Assembly: GCA_035771175.1 (NCBI GenBank)
Contig: CM069589.1
Location: forward strand, 26,182,201 to 26,246,200
Origin: Paratinospora sagittata
Taxonomy: Eukaryota > Streptophyta > Magnoliopsida > Ranunculales > Menispermaceae
DNA: 64,000 nucleotides
Direction: 5' to 3'
A program made the position numbers and the translations under genes. The notes under the pieces were generated by a model. That model was not told where the DNA came from. It ran no database searches and worked only from the letters and a program-made list of their open reading frames with translations. This document shows positions 26,588-41,700 of the stretch, one piece after another; the first letter of the stretch is position 1, and each line of letters starts with the position of its first letter.

Positions 26588-29500
26588 TATGAATCGATAA
26601 GAAAAATTCAAATAGACTTACAGTTTAATCCTGACACTGATATGAGTTAATAAAAAGGCGTTGAAAATATTGTTTCTTCTTCTTTCCAAGGAATGTGCAA
26701 TCACTCAAATTGGAGTCCGGAAGAAAACGTTATGGCTATTTTAATGTTTGTTACCCATTGACCACCGTACTTGTGAATCTAATCAGCAATCAAAATCAAA
26801 AAGCCTTAGCCATTTCTTTGGAAGTATGATTTGAGTTATTCGAAAGACGTTTAAAATATCGTTTCTTCCTCCTTTCAAAGCATTTTTAATCACTCAATAT
26901 GGAGTCAGGAATAAAATGTTATGGCTATTTGAATATTTTATCCCGATCAATCAACTTACTTATCGACCAAATCGTGAAGAAATCTTCAAAAAGCCATAAC
27001 TTTTTATCCCGACTTTGATTTCAAGGAGTGAAAAAGAATTGAAAATGCCTTTTCTTCCCATTTCTAACGCATGTTCAATCAGACAAATTGGAGTCAGAAT
27101 GAAAACGTTATGGTTATTTTAAAGTTTAACACCGATCATTCAATTACTTCTCGTATGAATCGATAAGAAAAATTCAAATAGACTTACAGTTTAATCCTGA
27201 CACTGATATGAGTTAATAAAAAGGCGTTGAAAATATTGTTTCTTCTTCTTTCCAAGGAATGTGCAATCACTAAAATTGGAGTCCGGAAGAAAACGTTATG
27301 GCTATTTTAATGTTTGTTACCCATTGACCACCGTACTTGTGAATCTAATCAGCAATCAAAATCAAAAAGCCTTAGCCATTTCTTTGGAAGTATGATTTGA
27401 GTTATTCGAAAGACGTTTAAAATATCGTTTCTTCCTCCTTTCAAAGCATTTTTAATCACTCAAACTGGAGTCAGGAATAAAATGTTATGGCTATTTGAAT
27501 ATTTTATCCCGATCAATCAACATACATATCGACCAAATCGTGAAGAAATGTTCAAAAAGCCATAACTTTTTATCCCGACTTTGATTTCAAGGAGTGAAAA
27601 AGAACTGAAAATGCCTTTTCTTCCCATTTCTAACGCATGTTCAATCAGACAAATTGGAGTCAGAATGAAAACGTTATGGTTATTTTAAAGTTTCACACCG
27701 ATCATTCAATTACTTCTCGTATGAATCGATAAGAAAAATTCAAATAGACTTACAGTTTAATCCTGACACTGATATGAGTTAATAAAAAGGCGTTGAAAAT
27801 ATTGTTTCTTCTTCTTTCCAAGGAATGTGCAATCACTAAAATTGGAGTCCGGAAGAAAACGTTATGGCTATTTTAATGTTTGTTACCCATTGACCACCGT
27901 ACTTGTGAATCTAATCAGCAATCAAAATCAAAAAGACTTAGCCATTTCTTTGGAAGTATGATTTGAGTTATTCGAAAGACGTTTAAAATATCGTTTCTTC
28001 CTCCTTTCAAAGCATTTTTAATCACTCAAACTGGAGTCAGGAATAAAATGTTATGGCTATTTGAATATTTTATCCCGATCAGTCAACTTACTTATCGACC
28101 AAATCGTGAAGAAATGTTCAAAAAGCCATAACTTTTTATCCCGACTTTGATTTCAAGGAGTGAAAAAGAACTGAAAATGCCTTTTCTTCCCATTTCTAAC
28201 GCATGTTCAATCAGACAAATTGGAGTCATAATGAAAACGTAATGGTTATTTTAAAGTTTCACACCTACTTCTCGTATGAATCGATAAGAAAAATTCAAAT
28301 AGACTTACAGTTTAATCCTGACACTGATATGAGTTAATAAAAAGGCGTTGAAAATATTGTTTCTTCTTCTTTCCAAGGAATGTGCAATCACTCAAATTGG
28401 AGTCCGGAAGAAAATGTTATGGCTATTTTAATGTTTGTTACCCATTGACCACCGTACTTGTGAATCTAATCAGCAATCAAAATCAAAAAGCCTTAGCCAT
28501 TTCTTTGGAAGTATGATTTGAGTTATTCGAAAGACGTTTAAAATATCGTTTCTTCCTCCTTTCAAAGCATTTTTAATCACTCAATATGGAGTCAGGAATA
28601 AAATGTTATGGCTATTTGAATATTTTATCCCGATCAATCAACTTACTTATCGACCAAATCGTGAAGAAATCTTCAAAAAGCCATAACTTTTTATCCCGAC
28701 TTTGATTTCAAGGAGTGAAAAAGAATTGAAAATGCCTTTTCTTCCCATTTCTAACGCATGTTCAATCAGACAAATTGGAGTCAGAATGAAAACGTTATGG
28801 TTATTTTAAAGTTTAACACCGATCATTCAATTACTTCTCGTATGAATCGATAAGAAAAATTCAAATAGACTTACAGTTTAATCCTGACACTGATATGAGT
28901 TAATAAAAAGGCGTTGAAAATATTGTTTCTTCTTCTTTCCAAGGAATGTGCAATCACTAAAATTGGAGTCCGGAAGAAAACGTTATGGCTATTTTAATGT
29001 TTGTTACCCATTGACCACCGTACTTGTGAATCTAATCAGCAATCAAAATCAAAAAGCCTTAGCCATTTCTTTGGAAGTATGATTTGAGTTATTCGAAAGA
29101 CGTTTAAAATATCGTTTCTTCCTCCTTTCAAAGCATTTTTAATCACTCAAACTGGAGTCAGGAATAAAATGTTATGGCTATTTGAATATTTTATCCCGAT
29201 CAATCAACATACATATCGACCAAATCGTGAAGAAATGTTCAAAAAGCCATAACTTTTTATCCCGACTTTGATTTCAAGGAGTGAAAAAGAACTGAAAATG
29301 CCTTTTCTTCCCATTTCTAACGCATGTTCAATCAGACAAATTGGAGTCAGAATGAAAACGTTATGGTTATTTTAAAGTTTCACACCGATCATTCAATTAC
29401 TTCTCGTATGAATCGATAAGAAAAATTCAAATAGACTTACAGTTTAATCCTGACACTGATATGAGTTAATAAAAAGGCGTTGAAAATATTGTTTCTTCTT

Positions 29501-29954
29501 CTTTCCAAGGAATGTGCAATCACTAAAATTGGAGTCCGGAAGAAAACGTTATGGCTATTTTAATGTTTGTTACCCATTGACCACCGTACTTGTGAATCTA
29601 ATCAGCAATCAAAATCAAAAAGCCTTAGCCATTTCTTTGGAAGTATGATTTGAGTTATTCGAAAGACGTTTAAAATATCGTTTCTTCCTCCTTTCAAAGC
29701 ATTTTTAATCACTCAAACTGGAGTCAGGAATAAAATGTTATGGCTATTTGAATATTTTATCCCGATCAATCAACATACATATCGACCAAATCGTGAAGAA
29801 ATGTTCAAAAAGCCATAACTTTTTATCCCGACTTTGATTTCAAGGAGTGAAAAAGAACTGAAAATGCCTTTTCTTCCCATTTCTAACGCATGTTCAATCA
29901 GACAAATTGGAGTCAGAATGAAAACGTTATGGTTATTTTAAAGCTTCACACCGA
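26579..29954 (+). repeat. Two adjacent copies of a three-monomer unit (monomers 48-50 and 51-53)
   Basis: Monomers 48 and 51 match in type (both 'caatatgg', 'caacttactt', 'aaatcttc', both beginning at an 11-bp deletion, both ending 'agtttaacacc'). Monomers 49 and 52 match ('cactaaaattgg', 'caacatacat', 'gaactg'). The third members differ: monomer 50 has 'aaaaagactt', 'gatcagtcaact' and 'cgtaatgg', while 53 resembles 49 and 52. The first copy is 1687 bp, three monomers minus 11 bp. Confidence 0.75.
28257..28274 (+). other. 11-bp deletion junction between monomers 50 and 51
   Basis: Same deletion, 1687 bp after the previous one (3 x 566 - 11), marking the second copy of the local three-monomer unit. 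It is the last example in the window. Confidence 0.9.
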
Positions 29955-32784
29955 TCATTCAATTACTTCTCGTATGAATCGATAAGAAAAATTCAAATAG
30001 ACTTACAGTTTAATCCTGACACTGATATGAGTTAATAAAAAGGCGTTGAAAATATTGTTTCTTCTTCTTTCCAAGGAATGTGCAATCACTCAAATTGGAG
30101 TCCGGAAGAAAACGTTATGGCTATTTTAATGTTTGTTACCCATTGACCACCGTACTTGTGAATCTAATCAGCAATCAAAATCAAAAAGCCTTAGCCATTT
30201 CTTTGGAAGGATGATTTGAGTTGTTCGAAAGACGTTTAAAATATCGTTTCTTCCTCCTTTCAAAGCATTTTTAATCACTCAAACTGGAGTCAGGAATAAA
30301 ATGTTATGGCTATTTGAATATTTTATCCCGATCAATCAACTTACTTATCGACCAAATCGTGAAGAAATCTTCAAAAAGCCATAACTTTTTATCCCGACTT
30401 TGATTTCAAGGAGTGAAAAAGAATTGAAAATGCCTTTTCTTCCCATTTCTAACGCATGTTCAATCAGACAAATTGGAGTCAGAATGAAAACGTTATGGTT
30501 ATTTTAAAGTTTCACACCGATCATTCAATTACTTCTCGTATGAATCGATAAGAAAAATTCAAATAGACTTACAGTTTAATCCTGACACTGATATGAGTTA
30601 ATAAAAAGGAGTTGAAAATATTGTTTCTTCTTCTTTCCAAGGAATGTGCAATCACTCAAATTGGAGTCCGGAAGAAAACGTTATGGCTATTTTAATGTTT
30701 GTTACCCATTGACCACCGTACTTGTGAATCTAATCAGCAATCAAAATCAAAAAGCCTTAGCCATTTCTTTGGAAGTATGATTTGAGTTATTCGGAAGACG
30801 TTCAAAATATCGTTTCTTCCTCTTTTCAAAGCATTTTTAATCACTCAAACTGGAGTCAGGAATAAAATGTTATGGCTATTTGAATATTTTATCCCGATCA
30901 ATCAACATACATATCGACCAAATCGTGAAGAAATCTTCAAAAAGCCATAACTTTTTATCCCGACTTTGATTTCAAGGAGTGAAAAAGAATTGAAAATGCC
31001 TTTTCTTCCCATTTCTAACGCATGTTCAATCAGACAAATTGGAGTCAGAATGAAAACGTTATGGTTATTTTAAAGTTTCACACCGATCATTCAATTACTT
31101 CTCGTATGAATCGATAAGAAAAATTCAAATAGACTTACAGTTTAATCCTGACACTGATATGAGTTAATAAAAAGGCGTTGAAAATATTGTTTCTTCTTCT
31201 TTCCAAGGAATGTGCAATCACTAAAATTGGAGTCCGGAAGAAAACGTTATGGCTATTTTAATGTTTGTTACCCATTGACCACCGTACTTGTGAATCTACT
31301 CAGCAATCAAAATCAAAAAGCCTTAGCCATTTCTTTGGAAGTATGATTTGAGTTATTCGAAAGACGTTTAAAATATCGTTTCTTCCTCCTTTCAAAGCAT
31401 TTTTTCTCACTCAAACTGGAGTCAGGAATAAAATGTTATGGCTATTTGAATATTTTATCCCGATCAATCAACATACATATCGACCAAATCGTGAAGAAAT
31501 GTTCAAAAAGCCATAACTTTTTATCCCGACTTTGATTTCAAGGAGTGAAAAAGAATTGAAAATGCCTTTTCTTCCCATTTCTAACGCATGTTCAATCAGA
31601 CAAATTGGAGTCAGAATGAAAACGTTATGGTTATTTTAAAGTTTCACACCGATCATTCAATTACTTCTCGTATGAATCGATAAGAAAAATTCAAATAGAC
31701 TTACAGTTTAATCCTGACACTGATATGAGTTAATAAAAAGGGGTTGAAAATATTGTTTCTTCTTCTTTCCAAGGAATGTGCAATCACTCAAATTGGAGTC
31801 CGGAAGAAAACGTTATGGCTATTTTAATGTTTGTTACCCATTGACCACCGTACTTGTGAATCTAATCAGCAATCAAAATCAAAAAGCCTTAGCCATTTCT
31901 TTGGAAGTATGATTTGAGTTATTCGGAAGACGTTCAAAATATCGTTTCTTCCTCTTTTCAAAGCATTTTTAATCACTCAAACTGGAGTCAGGAATAAAAT
32001 GTTATGGCTATTTGAATATTTTATCCCGATCAATCAACATACATATCGACCAAATCGTGAAGAAATGTTCAAAAAGCCATAACTTTTTATCCCGACTTTG
32101 ATTTCAAGGAGTGAAAAAGAATTGAAAATGTCTTTTCTTCCCATTTCTAACGCATGTTCAATCAGACAAATTGGAGTCAGAATGAAAACGTTATGGTTAT
32201 TTTAAAGTTTCACACCGATCATTCAATTACTTCTCGTATGAATCGATAAGAAAAATTCAAATAGACTTACAGTTTAATCCTGACACTGATATGAGTTAAT
32301 AAAAAGGCGTTGAAAATATTGTTTCTTCTTCTTTCCAAGGAATGTGCAATCACTCAAATTGGAGTCCGGAAGAAAACGTTATGGCTATTTTAATGTTTGT
32401 TACCCATTGACCACCGTACTTGTGAATCTAATCAGCAATCAAAATCAAAAAGCCTTAGCCATTTCTTTGGAAGTATGATTTGAGTTATTCGGAAGACGTT
32501 CAAAATATCGTTTCTTCCTCTTTTCAAAGCATTTTTAATCACTCAAACTGGAGTCAGGAATAAAATGTTATGGCTATTTGAATATTTTATCCCGATCAAT
32601 CAACATACATATCGACCAAATCGTGAAGAAATCTTCAAAAAGCCATAACTTTTTATCCCGACTTTGATTTCAAGGAGTGAAAAAGAATTGAAAATGCCTT
32701 TTCTTCCCATTTCTAACGCATGTTCAATCAGACAAATTGGAGTCAGAATGAAAATGTTATGGTTATTTTAAAGTTTCACACCGA

Positions 32785-35700
32785 TCATTCAATTACTTCT
32801 CGTATGAATCGATAAGAAAAATTCAAATAGACTTACAGTTTAATCCTGACACTGATATGAGTTAATTAAAAGGCGTTGAAAATATTGTTTCTTCTTCTTT
32901 CCAAGGAATGTGCAATCACTCAAATTGGAGTCCGGAAGAAAACGTTATGGCTATTTTAATGTTTGTTACCCATTGACCACCGTACTTGTGAATCTAATCA
33001 GCAATCAAAATCAAAAAGCCTTAGCCATTTCTTTGGAAGTATGATTTGAGTTATTCGAAAGACGTTTAAAATATCGTTTCTTCCTCCTTTCAAAGCATTT
33101 TTAATCACTCAAACTGGAGTCAGGAATAAAATGTTATGGCTATTTGAATATTTTATCCCGATCAATCAACATACATATCGACCAAATCGTGAAGAAATGT
33201 TCAAAAAGCCATAACTTTTTATACCGACTTTGATTTCAAGGAGTGAAAAAGAATTGAAAATGTCTTTTCTTCCCATTTCTAACGCATGTTCAATCAGACA
33301 AATTGGAGTCAGAATGAAAACGTTATGGTTATTTTAAAGTTTCACACCGATCATTCAATTACTTCTCGTATGAATCGATAAGAAAAATTCAAATAGACTT
33401 ACAGTTTAATCCTGACACTGATATGAGTTAATAAAAAGGAGTTGAAAATATTGTTTCTTCTTCTTTCCAAGGAATGTGCAATCACTCAAATTGGAGTCCG
33501 GAAGAAAACGTTATGGCTATTTTAATGTTTGTTACCCATTGACCACCGTACTTGTGAATCTAATCAGCAATCAAAATCAAAAAGCCTTAGCCATTTCTTT
33601 GGAAGTATGATTTGAGTTATTCGGAAGACGTTCAAAATATCGTTTCTTCCTCTTTTCAAAGCATTTTTAATCACTCAAACTGGAGTCAGGAATAAAATGT
33701 TATGGCTATTTGAATATTTTATCCCGATCAATCAACATACATATCGACCAAATCGTGAAGAAATCTTCAAAAAGCCATAACTTTTTATCCCGACTTTGTT
33801 TTCAAGGAGTGAAAAAGAATTGAAAATGCCTTTTCTTCCCATTTCTAACGCATGTTCAATCAGACAAATTGGAGTCAGAATGAAAACGTTATGGTTATTT
33901 TAAAGTTTCACACCGATCATTCAATTACTTCTCGTATGAATCGATAAGAAAAATTCAAATAGACTTACAGTTTAATCCTGACACTGATATGAGTTAATAA
34001 AAAAGCGTTGAAAATATTGTTTCTTCTTCTTTCCAAGGAATGTGGAATCACTCAAATTGGAATCCGGAAGAAAACGTTATGGCTATTTTAATGTTTGTTA
34101 CCCATTGACCACCGTACTTGTGAATCTAATCAGCAATCAAAATCAAAAAGCCTTAGCCATTTCTTTGGAAGTATGATTTGAGTTATTCGAAAGACGTTTA
34201 AAATATCGTTTCTTCCTCCTTTCAAAGCATTTTTAATCACTCAAACTGGAGTCAGGAATAAAATGTTATGGCTATTTGAATATTTTATCCCGATCAATCA
34301 ACATACATATCGACCAAATCGTGAAGAAATGTTCAAAAAGCCATAACTTTTTATCCCGACTTTGATTTCAAGGAGTGAAAAAGAATTGAAAATGTCTTTT
34401 CTTCCCATTTCTAACGCATGTTCAATCAGACAAATTGGAGTCAGAATGAAAACGTTATGGTTATTTTAAAGTTTCACACCGATCATTCAATTACTTCTCG
34501 TATGAATCGATAAGAAAAATTCAAATAGACTTACAGTTTAATCCTGACACTGATATGAGTTAATAAAAAGGCGTTGAAAATATTGTTTCTTCTTCTTTCC
34601 AAGGAATGTGCAATCACTCAAATTGGAGTCCGGAAGAAAACGTTATGGCTATTTTAATGTTTGTTACCCATTGACCACCGTACTTGTGAATCTAATCAGC
34701 AATCAAAATCAAAAAGCCTTAGCCATTTCTTTGGAAGTATGATTTGAGTTATTCGGAAGACGTTCAAAATATCGTTTCTTCCTCTTTTCAAAGCATTTTT
34801 AATCACTCAAACTGGAGTCAGGAATAAAATGTTATGGCTATTTGAATATTTTATCCCGATCAATCAACATACATATCGACCAAATCGTGAAGAAATCTTC
34901 AAAAAGCCATAACTTTTTATCCCGACTTTGATTTCAAGGAGTGAAAAAGAATTGAAAATGTCTTTTCTTCCCATTTCTAACGCATGTTCAATCAGACAAA
35001 TTGGAGTCAGAATGAAAACGTTATGGTTATTTTAAAGTTTCACACCGATCATTCAATTACTTCTCGTATGAATCGATAAGAAAAATTCAAATAGACTTAC
35101 AGTTTAATCCTGACACTGATATGAGTTAATAAAAAGGCGTTGAAAATATTGTTTCTTCTTCTTTCCAAGGAATGTGCAATCACTCAAATTGGAGTCCGGA
35201 AGAAAACGTTATGGCTATTTTAATGTTTGTTACCCATTGACCACCGTACTTGTGAATCTAATCAGCAATCAAAATCAAAAAGCCTTAGCCATTTCTTTGG
35301 AAGTATGATTTGAGTTATTCGGAAGACGTTCAAAATATCGTTTCTTCCTCTTTTCAAAGCATTTTTAATCACTCAAACTGGAGTCAGGAATAAAATGTTA
35401 TGGCTATTTGAATATTTTATCCCGATCAATCAACATACATATCGACCAAATCGTGAAGAAATCTTCAAAAAGCCATAACTTTTTATCCCGACTTTGATTT
35501 CAAGGAGTGAAAAAGAATTGAAAATGCCTTTTCTTCCCATTTCTAACGCATGTTCAATCAGACAAATTGGAGTCAGAATGAAAATGTTATGGTTATTTTA
35601 AAGTTTCACACCGATCATTCAATTACTTCTCGTATGAATCGATAAGAAAAATTCAAATAGACTTACAGTTTAATCCTGACACTGATATGAGTTAATTAAA

Positions 35701-38700
35701 AGGCGTTGAAAATATTGTTTCTTCTTCTTTCCAAGGAATGTGCAATCACTCAAATTGGAGTCCGGAAGAAAACGTTATGGCTATTTTAATGTTTGTTACC
35801 CATTGACCACCGTACTTGTGAATCTAATCAGCAATCAAAATCAAAAAGCCTTAGCCATTTCTTTGGAAGTATGATTTGAGTTATTCGAAAGACGTTTAAA
35901 ATATCGTTTCTTCCTCCTTTCAAAGCATTTTTAATCACTCAAACTGGAGTCAGGAATAAAATGTTATGGCTATTTGAATATTTTATCCCGATCAATCAAC
36001 ATACATATCGACCAAATCGTGAAGAAATGTTCAAAAAGCCATAACTTTTTATACCGACTTTGATTTCAAGGAGTGAAAAAGAATTGAAAATGTCTTTTCT
36101 TCCCATTTCTAACGCATGTTCAATCAGACAAATTGGAGTCAGAATGAAAACGTTATGGTTATTTTAAAGTTTCACACCGATCATTCAATTACTTCTCGTA
36201 TGAATCGATAAGAAAAATTCAAATAGACTTACAGTTTAATCCTGACACTGATATGAGTTAATAAAAAGGAGTTGAAAATATTGTTTCTTCTTCTTTCCAA
36301 GGAATGTGCAATCACTCAAATTGGAGTCCGGAAGAAAACGTTATGGCTATTTTAATGTTTGTTACCCATTGACCACCGTACTTGTGAATCTAATCAGCAA
36401 TCAAAATCAAAAAGCCTTAGCCATTTCTTTGGAAGTATGATTTGAGTTATTCGGAAGACGTTCAAAATATCGTTTCTTCCTCTTTTCAAAGCATTTTTAA
36501 TCACTCAAACTGGAGTCAGGAATAAAATGTTATGGCTATTTGAATATTTTATCCCGATCAATCAACATACATATCGACCAAATCGTGAAGAAATCTTCAA
36601 AAAGCCATAACTTTTTATCCCGACTTTGTTTTCAAGGAGTGAAAAAGAATTGAAAATGCCTTTTCTTCCCATTTCTAACGCATGTTCAATCAGACAAATT
36701 GGAGTCAGAATGAAAACGTTATGGTTATTTTAAAGTTTCACACCGATCATTCAATTACTTCTCGTATGAATCGATAAGAAAAATTCAAATAGACTTACAG
36801 TTTAATCCTGACACTGATATGAGTTAATAAAAAAGCGTTGAAAATATTGTTTCTTCTTCTTTCCAAGGAATGTGGAATCACTCAAATTGGAGTCCGGAAG
36901 AAAACGTTATGGCTATTTTAATGTTTGTTACCCATTGACCACCGTACTTGTGAATCTAATCAGCAATCAAAATCAAAAAGCCTTAGCCATTTCTTTGGAA
37001 GTATGATTTGAGTTATTCGAAAGACGTTTAAAATATCGTTTCTTCCTCCTTTCAAAGCATTTTTAATCACTCAAACTGGAGTCAGGAATAAAATGTTATG
37101 GCTATTTGAATATTTTATCCCGATCAATCAACATACATATCGACCAAATCGTGAAGAAATGTTCAAAAAGCCATAACTTTTTATCCCGACTTTGATTTCA
37201 AGGAGTGAAAAAGAATTGAAAATGTCTTTTCTTCCCATTTCTAACGCATGTTCAATCAGACAAATTGGAGTCAGAATGAAAACGTTATGGTTATTTTAAA
37301 GTTTCACACCGATCATTCAATTACTTCTCGTATGAATCGATAAGAAAAATTCAAATAGACTTACAGTTTAATCCTGACACTGATATGAGTTAATAAAAAG
37401 GCGTTGAAAATATTGTTTCTTCTTCTTTCCAAGGAATGTGCAATCACTCAAATTGGAGTCCGGAAGAAAACGTTATGGCTATTTTAATGTTTGTTACCCA
37501 TTGACCACCGTACTTGTGAATCTAATCAGCAATCAAAATCAAAAAGACTTAGCCATTTCTTTGGAAGTATGATTTGAGTTATTCGAAAGACGTTTAAAAT
37601 ATCGTTTCTTCCTCCTTTCAAAGCATTTTTAATCACTCAAACTGGAGTCAGGAATAAAATGTTATGGCTATTTGAATATTTTATCCCGATCAGTCAACTT
37701 ACTTATCGACCAAATCGTGAAGAAATGTTCAAAAAGCCATAACTTTTTATCCCGACTTTGTTTTCAAGGAGTGAAAAAGAATTGAAAATGCCTTTTCTTC
37801 CCATTTCTAACGCATGTTCAATCAGACAAATTGGAGTCAGAATGAAAACGTTATGGTTATTTTAAAGTTTCACACCGATCATTCAATTACTTCTCGTATG
37901 AATCGATAAGAAAAATTCAAATAGACTTACAGTTTAATCCTGACACTGATATGAGTTAATAAAAAGGCGTTGAAAATATTGTTTCTTCTTCTTTCCAAGG
38001 AATGTGCAATCACTCAAATTGGAGTCCGGAAGAAAACGTTATGGCTATTTTAATGTTTGTTACCCATTGACCACCGTACTTGTGAATCTAATCAGCAATC
38101 AAAATCAAAAAGCCTTAGCCATTTCTTTGGAAGTATGATTTGAGTTATTCGGAAGACGTTCAAAATATCGTTTCTTCCTCTTTTCAAAGCATTTTTAATC
38201 ACTCAAACTGGAGTCAGGAATAAAATGTTATGGCTATTTGAATATTTTATCCCGATCAATCAACATACATATCGACCAAATCGTGAAGAAATCTTCAAAA
38301 AGCCATAACTTTTTATCCCGACTTTGATTTCAAGGAGTGAAAAAGAATTGAAAATGCCTTTTCTTCCCATTTCTAACGCATGTTCAATCAGACAAATTGG
38401 AGTCAGAATGAAAATGTTATGGTTATTTTAAAGTTTCACACCGATCATTCAATTACTTCTCGTATGAATCGATAAGAAAAATTCAAATAGACTTACAGTT
38501 TAATCCTGACACTGATATGAGTTAATTAAAAGGCGTTGAAAATATTGTTTCTTCTTCTTTCCAAGGAATGTGCAATCACTCAAATTGGAGTCCGGAAGAA
38601 AACGTTATGGCTATTTTAATGTTTGTTACCCATTGACCACCGTACTTGTGAATCTAATCAGCAATCAAAATCAAAAAGCCTTAGCCATTTCTTTGGAAGT

Positions 38701-41700
38701 ATGATTTGAGTTATTCGAAAGACGTTTAAAATATCGTTTCTTCCTCCTTTCAAAGCATTTTTAATCACTCAAACTGGAGTCAGGAATAAAATGTTATGGC
38801 TATTTGAATATTTTATCCCGATCAATCAACATACATATCGACCAAATCGTGAAGAAATGTTCAAAAAGCCATAACTTTTTATCCCGACTTTGATTTCAAG
38901 GAGTGAAAAAGAATTGAAAATGTCTTTTCTTCCCATTTCTAACGCATGTTCAATCAGACAAATTGGAGTCAGAATGAAAACGTTATGGTTATTTTAAAGT
39001 TTCACACCGATCATTCAATTACTTCTCGTATGAATCGATAAGAAAAATTCAAATAGACTTACAGTTTAATCCTGACACTGATATGAGTTAATAAAAAGGA
39101 GTTGAAAATATTGTTTCTTCTTCTTTCCAAGGAATGTGCAATCACTCAAATTGGAGTCCGGAAGAAAACGTTATGGCTATTTTAATGTTTGTTACCCATT
39201 GACCACCGTACTTGTGAATCTAATCAGCAATCAAAATCAAAAAGCCTTAGCCATTTCTTTGGAAGTATGATTTGAGTTATTCGGAAGACGTTCAAAATAT
39301 CGTTTCTTCCTCTTTTCAAAGCATTTTTAATCACTCAAACTGGAGTCAGGAATAAAATGTTATGGCTATTTGAATATTTTATCCCGATCAATCAACATAC
39401 ATATCGACCAAATCGTGAAGAAATCTTCAAAAAGCCATAACTTTTTATCCCGACTTTGTTTTCAAGGAGTGAAAAAGAATTGAAAATGCCTTTTCTTCCC
39501 ATTTCTAACGCATGTTCAATCAGACAAATTGGAGTCAGAATGAAAACGTTATGGTTATTTTAAAGTTTCACACCGATCATTCAATTACTTCTCGTATGAA
39601 TCGATAAGAAAAATTCAAATAGACTTACAGTTTAATCCTGACACTGATATGAGTTAATAAAAAAGCGTTGAAAATATTGTTTCTTCTTCTTTCCAAGGAA
39701 TGTGGAATCACTCAAATTGGAGTCCGGAAGAAAACGTTATGGCTATTTTAATGTTTGTTACCCATTGACCACCGTACTTGTGAATCTAATCAGCAATCAA
39801 AATCAAAAAGCCTTAGCCATTTCTTTGGAAGTATGATTTGAGTTATTCGAAAGACGTTTAAAATATCGTTTCTTCCTCCTTTCAAAGCATTTTTAATCAC
39901 TCAAACTGGAGTCAGGAATAAAATGTTATGGCTATTTGAATATTTTATCCCGATCAATCAACATACATATCGACCAAATCGTGAAGAAATGTTCAAAAAG
40001 CCATAACTTTTTATCCCGACTTTGATTTCAAGGAGTGAAAAAGAATTGAAAATGTCTTTTCTTCCCATTTCTAACGCATGTTCAATCAGACAAATTGGAG
40101 TCAGAATGAAAACGTTATGGTTATTTTAAAGTTTCACACCGATCATTCAATTACTTCTCGTATGAATCGATAAGAAAAATTCAAATAGACTTACAGTTTA
40201 ATCCTGACACTGATATGAGTTAATAAAAAGGCGTTGAAAATATTGTTTCTTCTTCTTTCCAAGGAATGTGCAATCACTCAAATTGGAGTCCGGAAGAAAA
40301 CGTTATGGCTATTTTAATGTTTGTTACCCATTGACCACCGTACTTGTGAATCTAATCAGCAATCAAAATCAAAAAGACTTAGCCATTTCTTTGGAAGTAT
40401 GATTTGAGTTATTCGAAAGACGTTTAAAATATCGTTTCTTCCTCCTTTCAAAGCATTTTTAATCACTCAAACTGGAGTCAGGAATAAAATGTTATGGCTA
40501 TTTGAATATTTTATCCCGATCAGTCAACTTACTTATCGACCAAATCGTGAAGAAATGTTCAAAAAGCCATAACTTTTTATCCCGACTTTGTTTTCAAGGA
40601 GTGAAAAAGAATTGAAAATGCCTTTTCTTCCCATTTCTAACGCATGTTCAATCAGACAAATTGGAGTCAGAATGAAAACGTTATGGTTATTTTAAAGTTT
40701 CACACCGATCATTCAATTACTTCTCGTATGAATCGATAAGAAAAATTCAAATAGACTTACAGTTTAATCCTGACACTGATATGAGTTAATAAAAAGGCGT
40801 TGAAAATATTGTTTCTTCTTCTTTCCAAGGAATGTGCAATCACTCAAATTGGAGTCCGGAAGAAAACGTTATGGCTATTTTAATGTTTGTTACCCATTGA
40901 CCACCGTACTTGTGAATCTAATCAGCAATCAAAATCAAAAAGCCTTAGCCATTTCTTTGGAAGTATGATTTGAGTTATTCGGAAGACTTTCAAAATATCG
41001 TTTCTTCCTCTTTTCAAAGCATTTTTAATCACTCAAACTGGAGTCAGGAATAAAATGTTATGGCTATTTGAATATTTTATCCCGATCAATCAACATACAT
41101 ATCGACCAAATCGTGAAGAAATCTTCAAAAAGCCATAACTTTTTATCCCGACTTTGATTTCAAGGAGTGAAAAAGAATTGAAAATGTCTTTTCTTCCCAT
41201 TTCTAACGCATGTTCAATCAGACAAATTGGAGTCAGAATGAAAACGTTATGGTTATTTTAAAGTTTCACACCGATCATTCAATTACTTCTCGTATGAATC
41301 GATAAGAAAAATTCAAATAGACTTACAGTTTAATCCTGACACTGATATGAGTTAATAAAAAGGCGTTGAAAATATTGTTTCTTCTTCTTTCCAAGGAATG
41401 TGCAATCACTCAAATTGGAGTCCGGAAGAAAACGTTATGGCTATTTTAATGTTTGTTACCCATTGACCACCGTACTTGTGAATCTAATCAGCAATCAAAA
41501 TCAAAAAGCCTTAGCCATTTCTTTGGAAGTATGATTTGAGTTATTCGGAAGACGTTCAAAATATCGTTTCTTCCTCTTTTCAAAGCATTTTTAATCACTC
41601 AAACTGGAGTCAGGAATAAAATGTTATGGCTATTTGAATATTTTATCCCGATCAATCAACATACATATCGACCAAATCGTGAAGAAATCTTCAAAAAGCC

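Larger units (their letters stand above)
15283..32784 (+). repeat. Region II: irregular satellite zone with length variants, monomers 28-58
   Basis: Monomer types follow no single short period over most of this stretch. It contains six of the seven indel sites in the window: a 1-bp loss near 18523 ('gaagaatcttc'), a 1-bp gain near 19706 ('gaaaagagaactg') and four 11-bp deletions. It also has local family variants: 'gatcagtcaact' with 'aaaaagactt'; 'cactaaaattgg' (26-31 kb); 'cctgttcttcc' (17-25 kb); and 'tttgacatcgatc' at the ends of monomers 30 and 40. Only 26579-29954 shows a clear short higher-order repeat. Confidence 0.75.
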
